Positions 39,056 to 47,941 of a DNA stretch of 64,000 nt are shown in pieces; position 1 is the stretch's first letter, and the number at the start of each line of letters is the position of its first letter. The translations under genes were made by a program, and so were the position numbers. Source of the DNA: Ignavibacteria bacterium (GTDB lineage: Bacteria; Bacteroidota; Ignavibacteria; Ch128b); contig JAOAHM010000019.1 in NCBI GenBank assembly GCA_026415235.1, forward strand, positions 25,932 through 89,931. The letters run 5' to 3'. The notes beneath the pieces are model-generated. The model searched no databases. It saw only the letters and a program-made list of their open reading frames with translations, and had not been told where the DNA came from.

Positions 39056-39604
39056 ATGAAGAACAAATTAAAATTTGTTTTTCTATTGTTAATACTTGTA
39101 ACAGCTTTTCATCCGCTGTATCCGTTAACAGTAGAGTACATTGGTATTGAGAGGATGACAAAAGAATCCCAACTTGTTATCTATGGCAGAGTTTTATCTC
39201 AATATTCAGTTTGGGAAGATAAATCAATTTTTACCTATACGACCATTGAGATAAAAGAATTGATAAAGGGACAATATTCCTCTCAGAAAATTGTAGTTAA
39301 ACAAATGGGTGGAACTGTTGGCTACATCTCGCAAGTAGTTGATGGAACTCCCAAACTTGAAATTGGGAAGGAAGTTGTTTTGTTTTTGAGAGATTGGAAA
39401 GGTGCGTATTGGATACATTCAATTGTACTTGGTTATTTTCAAGTTTATGAAGAGAATGGTAAGGTTTATGCTGTTAACAGTTTGAATAATGTTGGTCTTG
39501 TTGATCCAACAACTAAAAAATTAATTACTGATGTATCTAAACTTGAAAATAGATTTGAACTGAATGCATTCATTCAGCAAATTAAAAACTATGCAAAGAT
39601 GTAG
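39056..39604 (+). CDS. Secreted protein, probable OB/TIMP-like fold
   Basis: 182 aa, signal peptide; VIYGRVLSQYSVWEDKSIFTYTTIEIKELIKGQYSSQKIVVKQMGGTVGYISQVVDGTPKLEIGKEVVLFLR; adjacent to matrixin gene. Confidence 0.7.
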   Translation: MKNKLKFVFLLLILVTAFHPLYPLTVEYIGIERMTKESQLVIYGRVLSQYSVWEDKSIFTYTTIEIKELIKGQYSSQKIVVKQMGGTVGYISQVVDGTPKLEIGKEVVLFLRDWKGAYWIHSIVLGYFQVYEENGKVYAVNSLNNVGLVDPTTKKLITDVSKLENRFELNAFIQQIKNYAKM

Positions 39605-39615
39605 TGGAGGGAGCA

Positions 39616-41832
39616 ATGAAAAAATATTTTATTTCATCATTACTCGCATTAAGCCTTTTCGTACTTCTGGGTTTTTGTTTAATAACAAATCAAAATGGTG
39701 AATATCGAATTTATTTTCCAAGTCGTTTACCATTTGTATATCAATTGCATACATCAACACCAACTGAGTTTATTTCAACTATTGAGGCGGGTGCAAATCA
39801 ATGGACAAATATTCCTGGATGTTATTTTGTTTTCCAGCGTGGTGAAAATACAAGTGTCTCGGTAGTGGCTAATGATGGTGTTAATGTAGTTTATTTTGAC
39901 ATGCAAGGTGTAAACTTCTCTGATCCAAATGTTATTGCTTTTTCTTCTACGTTTACAACGAGTGTTGGTGGGTTTCAAGCAGTTGGTTCTGATTTAATTT
40001 GGAACGGTAGAGATTTTCCACCTGCAACAAATGGTGATCCAAATAAAATGGATCTATTAACCGTTATTACTCATGAGTTGGGACATCACATGGGATTAAA
40101 CCACGCAGGACAACCACCATCCCCATCCGCTGGTTCTAATGGTTGTGGTCCATTAAATCAAAGAGCAGTGATGTGGTATGCTGTCTCTCGCGGAGATACA
40201 ACACGCCGTTATTTACATCTTGATGATATCATGGGAGCTATTTCACTTTATCCTGTTTGGGTTATTCAAGGAAAAGTCGTTGATGGTGCAACTAATCTTG
40301 GCCTTAATGGTGCAAAAATTAAATTCGAAGGAACTTATGCAAGTACAATTGGTGTGGTTGAACAAACCTTTTCAGGTAGATATGGTAGACCTGGAGTTGC
40401 AATTGACGAAATAGTTCTTGATTCAACTGGTAATTATAAATCTGCAGTCAAAGATCCATCTTTTAAAGTCAAAGTTACAAAGTTTGGTTACTATCCAGAT
40501 TCAGCTCAAGTTAATTTTAATCCCCCAGGTGGAATAGGACAAACACAAACAATTACACTTAATTTTGGTTTACAACCAAAATTCAATGTAACTTTAAGTG
40601 GTCAAATAGTAGACGAACTGACAAATCAAGGTGTCTCTGCAAGGATTTCAGTTTCATCAATAAATTATAATTTGAAAGTTGGTGATTATGATTCTCAATC
40701 AAATGGTCAGTATCAAATTATTTTACCTGGAGAAGAATTGTATCGTCTTACATTGAATTTTGAACCTCCATATCCAAGAACTGTTGTAATTGATAGTGTT
40801 TACCTAGGTCTTTCTAATAAAATATTGAATGTTGCAGTCAAACCATCAAGAATTTTCTTTGTGGCAAATGACACCTCAGCTTCTGTTAAAGAAAAGTATC
40901 TAAACTCACTCGATAGATTAAAATTAGCTTATGCATATTGGGATATTAATCTTAAAGGTTCACCACCAGATCAACAATTATTCAATAAGTTTACACAAGC
41001 GACAACAATTTTCTGGATTGCTGGTGGCGTAACTACTTCAAATTTATCTGCTTCAGAAAGACAAACTCTTATCAATCAATTTGAAAATGGACATAGAGTA
41101 ATTCTTGCTGGTAATAACATTGCTCAATATTCAGATACAGGTGATGTTTTGTTAAGTAAATATTTTGGTGTACGATTTGTTTCTAACACATCTGCGAACG
41201 GATTAAAAGGATTTGCTAATGATTACATTGGTAATGGTTTGAATTTCAGTTTGCTTGGTACAGGTAAAGATTATGTTCGATTGACAACGGATGCATTTGG
41301 AACTGGTTACTTCCGTTCTTTCCATCATGGTACTGGATCAGGAGATACGATTAGAATTGCAGCTGTAAGAGGTGAAAATTCAGTTAAAAAATGGAAAAGT
41401 GTTTTCTATACAATTTCACTCGATCAACTTTCATCTGCCAATCTTGATACTTTATTGAGAAGAACATTTGAGTATTGTGCTGATTCTAGTTTTGTAACTT
41501 CAATTTACGATTACTTCTCAACTACATCATTACCTGTGAGATATGAATTGCATCAAAATTATCCTAATCCGTTTAATCCAATGACTAAAATTAAATTCGA
41601 TTTACCAGAAAAATCACAAGTTGAAATTTCTGTTTATGATGTTAGCGGAAAATTGATAAAACGATTAGTGAATGAACAAAAAGATGCTGGATATCACAGC
41701 GTTGAATGGAATGGAACCGATATGAATGGAAGAAAAGTCAGTACCGGAATTTATTTGTATAGAATTTCTGCGAAAGGGACTAAGACAGGTTCTGAATTCA
41801 TTCAAACTAAAAAAATGATTTTACTCAAGTAA
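39616..41832 (+). CDS. Secreted matrixin-type metalloprotease with carboxypeptidase-regulatory-like domains and T9SS sorting tail
   Basis: VITHELGHHMGLNHAG zinc site; VMWYAV Met-turn; C-terminal YELHQNYPNPFNPMTKIKFDLPEKSQVEISVYDVSGKLIKRL...STGIYLYRI. Start ATG 39616 after ggaggg SD. Confidence 0.92.
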   Translation: MKKYFISSLLALSLFVLLGFCLITNQNGEYRIYFPSRLPFVYQLHTSTPTEFISTIEAGANQWTNIPGCYFVFQRGENTSVSVVANDGVNVVYFDMQGVNFSDPNVIAFSSTFTTSVGGFQAVGSDLIWNGRDFPPATNGDPNKMDLLTVITHELGHHMGLNHAGQPPSPSAGSNGCGPLNQRAVMWYAVSRGDTTRRYLHLDDIMGAISLYPVWVIQGKVVDGATNLGLNGAKIKFEGTYASTIGVVEQTFSGRYGRPGVAIDEIVLDSTGNYKSAVKDPSFKVKVTKFGYYPDSAQVNFNPPGGIGQTQTITLNFGLQPKFNVTLSGQIVDELTNQGVSARISVSSINYNLKVGDYDSQSNGQYQIILPGEELYRLTLNFEPPYPRTVVIDSVYLGLSNKILNVAVKPSRIFFVANDTSASVKEKYLNSLDRLKLAYAYWDINLKGSPPDQQLFNKFTQATTIFWIAGGVTTSNLSASERQTLINQFENGHRVILAGNNIAQYSDTGDVLLSKYFGVRFVSNTSANGLKGFANDYIGNGLNFSLLGTGKDYVRLTTDAFGTGYFRSFHHGTGSGDTIRIAAVRGENSVKKWKSVFYTISLDQLSSANLDTLLRRTFEYCADSSFVTSIYDYFSTTSLPVRYELHQNYPNPFNPMTKIKFDLPEKSQVEISVYDVSGKLIKRLVNEQKDAGYHSVEWNGTDMNGRKVSTGIYLYRISAKGTKTGSEFIQTKKMILLK

Positions 41833-41858
41833 TTCAAACTACCCCCCCCGTCAAAAAC

Positions 41859-41900
41859 AAAAGGTCATCCAATATTTTTTGAGTTGGATGACCTTTTTTA
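41859..41900. terminator. Bidirectional intrinsic terminator
   Basis: aaaaggtcatccaa-tattttttgag-ttggatgacctttttt between convergent genes. Confidence 0.9.
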
Positions 41901-41921
41901 TTATCAAAAAAGATTCACGAA

Positions 41922-43793
41922 TTATTTTTTAATTCCAAATTCTGGATCGACTTTAATGAATTTTACTGCAAGGAAAGAAGGAATAGTTGCAATGCATACC
42001 CAAATAAAGAAATTTTTATATCCAATAATTTCTTGCAACCATCCACTGAACATACCAGGTATCATCATTCCTAATGCCATTAGACCTGTTGTAATTGCAA
42101 AGTGAGCCGTTTTATGTTCACCTTCAGAGATGTAAATCATAAATAACATGTATGCAGTAAATCCAAATCCATATCCAAATTGTTCGATTGCAACGCATGC
42201 ATTAATTATCCAGAAATTATCTGGTAAAGCTTGAGAAAGATAAACATAAACTAAATCTGGAAGATTAATTGCAGCAACCATCCACCATAACCAAAACTTC
42301 AAACCTTTCTTTGCAGCAACAAAACCACCAAGCAATCCACCGAGTGTTAATGAAATAATACCAACTGTTCCATAAACAAAACCAACCTGACCCGTTGTAA
42401 GTGCAAGTCCACCAGCTTCTCTCACATCAAGTAAAAATGGTGAAGCAAGTTTAACAAGCTGTGCTTCAGCAAATCTATAGAACAATAAAAATCCAAGGGC
42501 AGCTAAGATTCCATCTTTCTTAAAGAATAAAACAAATGTTTTGAAAAATTCTGAGATAATATTTTTAGAACCTTCTGAAATTACTGGTTTATCATCTTTT
42601 GGATAAGGCAAGATGAAGAAGTGATAAACAAAAAATAGAATGAATAAGGCTGAGAGAAACAAGAAAGTAACTTTCCATGCAAAAGGAATATCACCTGAAC
42701 GAGCTTGAAATACAGCACTTGTTTCATAATTTAATTTGGGATCAAGTTGAATGATTGCAATTGCAGGTTTATTCCAATTTTTCTCATTAAAAATAAATCT
42801 ACTTCCTTCAATTAAATTTATGCTGTTATCTCCTTTCTCTCTTCCAAAATGAACTATGTACTCTTTATCTGGTTTTTGATTTAAGTAGAAATAAACTAAA
42901 CCAATATTGCCAGCAAAATCAGTTTTTTTAAATTCAACTTTTTTCTCACCAAAATTTTCACGGAGGAATTCTTCTAAAGGCTTAGCAACATATTTACTCC
43001 ACCAAGAAATTTCTTCCTTATGAGATACTTTTGCTTGGTTTACTTTTTCTTCTGTGTAAAAACCATTTTTCAAATTCCATTCTTTTACAATTTTTAGAAT
43101 CGAGTCTATTTCACTTTTCGATTTTTTGATTGTACCAATAATGATTTGATTCGATGAGGCTTTTAACGACAAATTTTCTTTATTCTGCTGAATGAGGTTA
43201 GTATCAGGTAAAACAATTTCATTAACAATATTAGGTTTAGCAATTGCTTTTATCTCAACAGGTTCAAGTCCTGTTGAGCTTTCTACATAACCAGCAAGGA
43301 TGACCAGAAGTCCTTGACCAGTAATCATAGCTAAGCGATAGAATGTACTTCTGATTCCAACAAAGAAAGCTTGATCGTGTTGCGAAAGACCAAGCATATA
43401 AAAGCCATCAGCAGCAATATCATGTGTTGCTGAACTGAAAGCGAGTAACCAGAAAAAAAGAAGTGTGTATTTGAAAAAATCTGGTAAAGGAATGGTAAGC
43501 GCTACACCTCCAAGTCCAATTGCAATTATTGATTGCATTAAGATAATCCAAAACCTTTTTGTCTTAAATAAATCCACAATTGGACTCCATAGAGGTTTAA
43601 TAACCCATGGTAAGTAAAGCCAGCTTGTGTACAAAGCAATATCAGTGTTTGAAATTCCCAATCTTTTGTACATGATAACTGAAACAGTCATCACAACTAT
43701 GTATGGAATTCCTTCTGCGAAATAGAGTGATGGAACCCAGAGCCAAGGATTTCTTTTTTCTGGTTTGTTTGATGGAGAAAAGAATTTGTTCAT
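41922..43793 (-). CDS. MFS transporter, AmpG-like, with large soluble insertion
   Basis: 623 aa; RNPWLWVPSLYFAEGIPYIVVMTVSVIMYKRLG, WVIKPLWSPIVD, DIAADGFY; about 200-aa hydrophilic insert after fifth TM. Confidence 0.85.
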   Translation of the reverse strand: MNKFFSPSNKPEKRNPWLWVPSLYFAEGIPYIVVMTVSVIMYKRLGISNTDIALYTSWLYLPWVIKPLWSPIVDLFKTKRFWIILMQSIIAIGLGGVALTIPLPDFFKYTLLFFWLLAFSSATHDIAADGFYMLGLSQHDQAFFVGIRSTFYRLAMITGQGLLVILAGYVESSTGLEPVEIKAIAKPNIVNEIVLPDTNLIQQNKENLSLKASSNQIIIGTIKKSKSEIDSILKIVKEWNLKNGFYTEEKVNQAKVSHKEEISWWSKYVAKPLEEFLRENFGEKKVEFKKTDFAGNIGLVYFYLNQKPDKEYIVHFGREKGDNSINLIEGSRFIFNEKNWNKPAIAIIQLDPKLNYETSAVFQARSGDIPFAWKVTFLFLSALFILFFVYHFFILPYPKDDKPVISEGSKNIISEFFKTFVLFFKKDGILAALGFLLFYRFAEAQLVKLASPFLLDVREAGGLALTTGQVGFVYGTVGIISLTLGGLLGGFVAAKKGLKFWLWWMVAAINLPDLVYVYLSQALPDNFWIINACVAIEQFGYGFGFTAYMLFMIYISEGEHKTAHFAITTGLMALGMMIPGMFSGWLQEIIGYKNFFIWVCIATIPSFLAVKFIKVDPEFGIKK

Positions 43794-43952
43794 TGATGCA
43801 CTCTTTGTTGATTAGTGATTTGAGTTTATCAAAAATAAAAAAGATTTTGTCAGGTTCTTGAAAAACTTTTGGTGGGCAGGTTATGATGTAATTAATTTGA
43901 ACCTGACAAAATCAAAAAGAACTTTTATTAAAAAAATTGTATCAATCGTTTA

Positions 43953-44912
43953 TTAAGTTGCTTCACTTTCAATTGTTTCCATGGCAAGCAAAACTGCACC
44001 ATAAGCTGGTGGATGTTCGGGAAGAATTACATTTACACCTTCAATCTTTTGAAGAATAATTTTTCTGAGCAACTTAGAATAATAATTTTCGCCAGTTAAA
44101 AGTCCACCAATAAATGAAATGTAAACCGTTCTAACTTTGATTTTATCTTTAATTGCTTTAATGTGTAGAACAAGTTCTTCAGCTTCTCTTCTTAAAATTT
44201 CACGGCAGGGTTCATCACCTTCTTCAGCACATTGAATTACAAATGGTGCAATTGTAGCGAAATCTAAATTTTCTTTGTAAACTTTGTTAATTAAATCTTC
44301 AGCTGTATTAATATTTAAGATATCTTTAAGTCGGTAGTAAAGTTTTGTTTCAGGACCTCTTCCATCAAAAAATTTAGCAAGAGTTTGAAGACCTAATCTG
44401 CCGATTGAATAACCACCGCCTTCATCACCAATATATCTACCAAAACCACCAACTCTATAAAGTTGACCCATTCTATCTTTTCCAAAAATGATTGAACCTG
44501 TTCCTGCAATTAGAATAATTCCAGGTCTTCCTGAGAAAGCACCTTCAAGAGCAATACGAGCATCACTTGTAACGATTAAGTTTTTAATTTGATTCGCATA
44601 ATTTTTCTGCCAGTAATCGAGAACAGCATTTTTAATTTTCTCTGCATCTTCTTCTCGTCCAGCGCCCGTTAATCCCATGCAAATGGCTTCGATGTTTTGA
44701 ATGTTGACTTCTGCCTCATTGCATAAATCAAGAATAAGGTCTGAGATTGTTTTTGCGACTTTATCTGTTCCAATGATAAGAAAGTTTGCTGGTCCTGATG
44801 ATTTTTCTGCGATAATATTACGATTCAGGTCAGCAAGAACAGCGGTTGTTTTAGTTGCTCCGCCATCTATACCAATGACATATTTCCCGTTGTTTGCAGT
44901 TACTTGTTCCAT
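43953..44912 (-). CDS. N-acetylglucosamine kinase-like BadF/BadG/BcrA/BcrD ATPase family protein
   Basis: 319 aa; YVIGIDGGATKTTAVLAD, GLTGAGREED, ILIAGTGSIIFGKD, GGFGRYIGDEGGGYSIG. Confidence 0.92.
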   Translation of the reverse strand: MEQVTANNGKYVIGIDGGATKTTAVLADLNRNIIAEKSSGPANFLIIGTDKVAKTISDLILDLCNEAEVNIQNIEAICMGLTGAGREEDAEKIKNAVLDYWQKNYANQIKNLIVTSDARIALEGAFSGRPGIILIAGTGSIIFGKDRMGQLYRVGGFGRYIGDEGGGYSIGRLGLQTLAKFFDGRGPETKLYYRLKDILNINTAEDLINKVYKENLDFATIAPFVIQCAEEGDEPCREILRREAEELVLHIKAIKDKIKVRTVYISFIGGLLTGENYYSKLLRKIILQKIEGVNVILPEHPPAYGAVLLAMETIESEAT

Positions 44913-44989
44913 TTGTTACTCATTTTTTCAATAAAATTACGAAAAAAAATTTGCTTTTGATAGATTTTGAAAGGTTTTTCTAAAAAGAA

Positions 44990-47116
44990 TCAGACGATTA
45001 TTAACCAAACAAACTTGGTAAGTATTACGATATCTTTTGTTCTGATTTTGTTCTCAGTTGAAAGAAGATGATTAATGACGAAATAAAAATTACTACCAAT
45101 CTTTGGCTGCCATAAAAATCTGTAGTTAATATTTAATTCTTTCAATTCATTATTCCATTGAGCAAAAACTGAACTATATGTCATTGTAGAAAAGTCATAT
45201 CTTATTCGCATACCAAATTCTTTTGTATAAAATTTTGCACCTTGAATATCTATGCGGTTTAAATCAAAATCAGTACTTAATGATAAGTTGCTTGAAAACA
45301 TGTAAGTAAGTTCAGATGAAATATTTCTCCTTTTACCTGAATAAAAAGTTCCTTCATTGAAATCCAATTCAACAAATATTTTTCTACTTCGTGATGTATT
45401 AATAGAAAATCCAGTTGAATTAAAATTATATTTACCAGACTTAACTACGATTGTATCGAAGAGATTAAAATCATTTTCAACTAAATCAAAATTTCGATGT
45501 AAGTCAATTCTAAAATTGTCGTCTGCATTTGTTGTAATTCCAAAAGGTGAAAAGTAGAGATTTGAAGTTGAAAGTTCGTTGTTTGTATTCCAATAAATGT
45601 CAGATTCAAAGATGGTGAAGTTTAATTTTTTTATTCCCATGTAATTGATTCTTGGAGAAACTCTTAGGTGAGAAGTTATTGATTTAAATCCAGTTCGGAA
45701 GAAAAAGCCCATGGCAGGATTGAAATCTTTTTGAGCTTCTCGATAACTTAAGAATGCATTTATTAAATCATTCGGAAAACTTATGAATGCTTTGTAAGCA
45801 ATGTTCTTTTTTCCTCCATTTGTTTCTTCTGACCTTACCGCACCACCACCAAATGTAATTGTTTGGTTATCAAGAAAATCTGTAAAAGTAAAATTAAAAT
45901 CTCCGCCATAAACTCTGTTAAATCCGTTCTTTGACATTTTATTGGTTAAGATTAAACCAACATAAGATTGTTCAAGCAAATCATATTTAGTTCTAATGAC
46001 ACCATAATTGGTTGTTGGTTCGCTTCCTTTAGAAGCAGTTTGAACATTTAAGAAACCAACTTCTAAATCGTGAATTCTTCCAACAATTCTTGCACCAAAG
46101 TTTATTGGAATTTCTGTTCCTCTACTTAAACCAATTCTTCGACTGTAAAAAACATTATTTCTAAAACCAAAAGTGTAATCAAAAATACTTGCATTCTCCA
46201 AGAAGAAGTCTCGTTTCTCTGGAAAGAATAAAGGAAATCTTGATAGGTTAATTCTTGCTCTGTCTGATTCTACTTGAGCAAAATCTGTATTAAATGTTAA
46301 ATCAAGTGATAAGTTTTGCGTTAAACCATATTTAATATCAATTCCTGGTTTGATTAAAGATTTTTTTTGACCGTTATGTTGTTGAATTCCTGCGCTGAGA
46401 AAAGGTTTGAAATAAATTGGATTGCCTCTTTGAATGTTTTTAATTCCTAAAAGTTTTCCTGCATAAGCTAACTTGAATAAACCAAGGTTAAGTCCAACTG
46501 AAGACCATAAGACTTGTTCGTTCAATCGTCTAATTTGACGAGCAAAGTTTATTCCCCAGACCTGTTCAACTTGATTATGAAATTTGAAAGTTGAGAAAGG
46601 GAATTCAAACTCAATTGACCAACCACTATCAGTTACTGCTGTACGAACATCCCAAATACCATCCCAATCCTCATTGAAACCTCTAAAGTCATAACCAGAT
46701 AACAACGCATCGTCTCGCATTCCAAGTGGATTTGTTCCAAACCAATAGGCAGATTTTTTATCATTAAAAGTATCTAACACAAGCATGAAGTTATCATCAC
46801 CACGAAGATTACCATCTTTCTTTAATTCTCTTGCGATGATTTTTTGTGGTTCAGGGTCATAGCACATTACACCAATGTATAAAGCATACTCATTATAAAT
46901 AATTCTTACTTCTGTTTTGAACGATGCTGGATTACCTGCAATTGGTTCTTGTTGAAGAAAATCGTTAACAGGTTCTGCAAGTAACCAAAGTGAATCAGTT
47001 AAATATCCATCGAGCTCGGGTGAGCCATTAACTTTTGTTGCTATGATAATTTTATTGTTCTGACCAAAAAGATTTATTGAATAGATTAACAAAAGAGTTA
47101 AATATAAGTAGCGCAT
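44990..47116 (-). CDS. DUF5916-type outer-membrane protein with N-terminal carbohydrate-binding-like domain
   Basis: 708 aa; ELDGYLTDSLWLLAEPVNDFLQQEPIAGNPASFKTEVRIIYNEYALYIGVMCYDPEP, RINLSRFPLFFPEKRDFFLENASIFDY. Confidence 0.88.
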   Translation of the reverse strand: MRYLYLTLLLIYSINLFGQNNKIIIATKVNGSPELDGYLTDSLWLLAEPVNDFLQQEPIAGNPASFKTEVRIIYNEYALYIGVMCYDPEPQKIIARELKKDGNLRGDDNFMLVLDTFNDKKSAYWFGTNPLGMRDDALLSGYDFRGFNEDWDGIWDVRTAVTDSGWSIEFEFPFSTFKFHNQVEQVWGINFARQIRRLNEQVLWSSVGLNLGLFKLAYAGKLLGIKNIQRGNPIYFKPFLSAGIQQHNGQKKSLIKPGIDIKYGLTQNLSLDLTFNTDFAQVESDRARINLSRFPLFFPEKRDFFLENASIFDYTFGFRNNVFYSRRIGLSRGTEIPINFGARIVGRIHDLEVGFLNVQTASKGSEPTTNYGVIRTKYDLLEQSYVGLILTNKMSKNGFNRVYGGDFNFTFTDFLDNQTITFGGGAVRSEETNGGKKNIAYKAFISFPNDLINAFLSYREAQKDFNPAMGFFFRTGFKSITSHLRVSPRINYMGIKKLNFTIFESDIYWNTNNELSTSNLYFSPFGITTNADDNFRIDLHRNFDLVENDFNLFDTIVVKSGKYNFNSTGFSINTSRSRKIFVELDFNEGTFYSGKRRNISSELTYMFSSNLSLSTDFDLNRIDIQGAKFYTKEFGMRIRYDFSTMTYSSVFAQWNNELKELNINYRFLWQPKIGSNFYFVINHLLSTENKIRTKDIVILTKFVWLIIV

Positions 47117-47254
47117 TCTTCTCCAGTTTTTTTACAAAAATAAATTTATCAGTAATTATTTTTTGAGGTATGATTAAATTTCTCTGAAAATATAGAAAAA
47201 TATTAATGTTTACGATAAAGCAGTTTGAATAAAATTGGAGAGCATTAGTAGGAC

Positions 47255-47941
47255 TTAATAAAGATTTTCGACAATCCATTTGTGAAGGGGCATCATATCT
47301 TTAATGATTTTTTTTGAAAATTCTATGATATCTTTTTCTTTGAATTGATCGAAATCATTAGTTTCGAACATTGCATACAAACCACTATAAGTTGATAATT
47401 CAGCAAACGGATGTTCTGATGTGAAACCTGAGGGAAGTTTCTTGAATTTTTTCTCTTCGATTGAATAACCTTTGCTTTTGAGTTTTGAAATTATTTTGTA
47501 AAGATCTGAATTCTTCGTTAGCTGTAATAGATGATGACGATATTTTTTTAAGATATCAGGTGGAAAAATATAAAAACCTACAGCAATTAAGAATGATTTT
47601 GGTTCGATGTGAAAATAAAATCCAGAGCATTCAAGTTTTTTTCTTTTACCTTCCCAGAAATAGATACCAAGATTTGTTTTGTATGGTTTTTTGTCTTTCG
47701 AAAATCTCGTATCTCTATTAAGTCTGAAAATTGATTTGTTAATTTCAGGTTCAGCAATAATCTGAGGGAAATATTCTCTTATAAAACTTCCGAGTTCAAT
47801 TACGACCATTTTTGCTGGAAGTAAAAAATTTTTTTCATATTCGTTTCGATGAGCGTGAAACCACTCACGATTGTTATTCTTAGCAAGCTTACTTAAGAAT
47901 TGAATTGTGTTGAATGGAAATTCATACTCTTTCATTTTCAT
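47255..47941 (-). CDS. DUF2461 family protein
   Basis: 228 aa; FLSKLAKNNNREWFHAHRNEYEKNFLLPA, FRLNRDTRFSKDKKPYKTNLGIYF, GFYFHIEP. Confidence 0.92.
   Translation of the reverse strand: MKMKEYEFPFNTIQFLSKLAKNNNREWFHAHRNEYEKNFLLPAKMVVIELGSFIREYFPQIIAEPEINKSIFRLNRDTRFSKDKKPYKTNLGIYFWEGKRKKLECSGFYFHIEPKSFLIAVGFYIFPPDILKKYRHHLLQLTKNSDLYKIISKLKSKGYSIEEKKFKKLPSGFTSEHPFAELSTYSGLYAMFETNDFDQFKEKDIIEFSKKIIKDMMPLHKWIVENLY

Noticed and set aside
39056-39604. True TIMP homologue
   Set aside because: No cysteines at all, including the mature N-terminus, so only a fold-level resemblance can be suggested.
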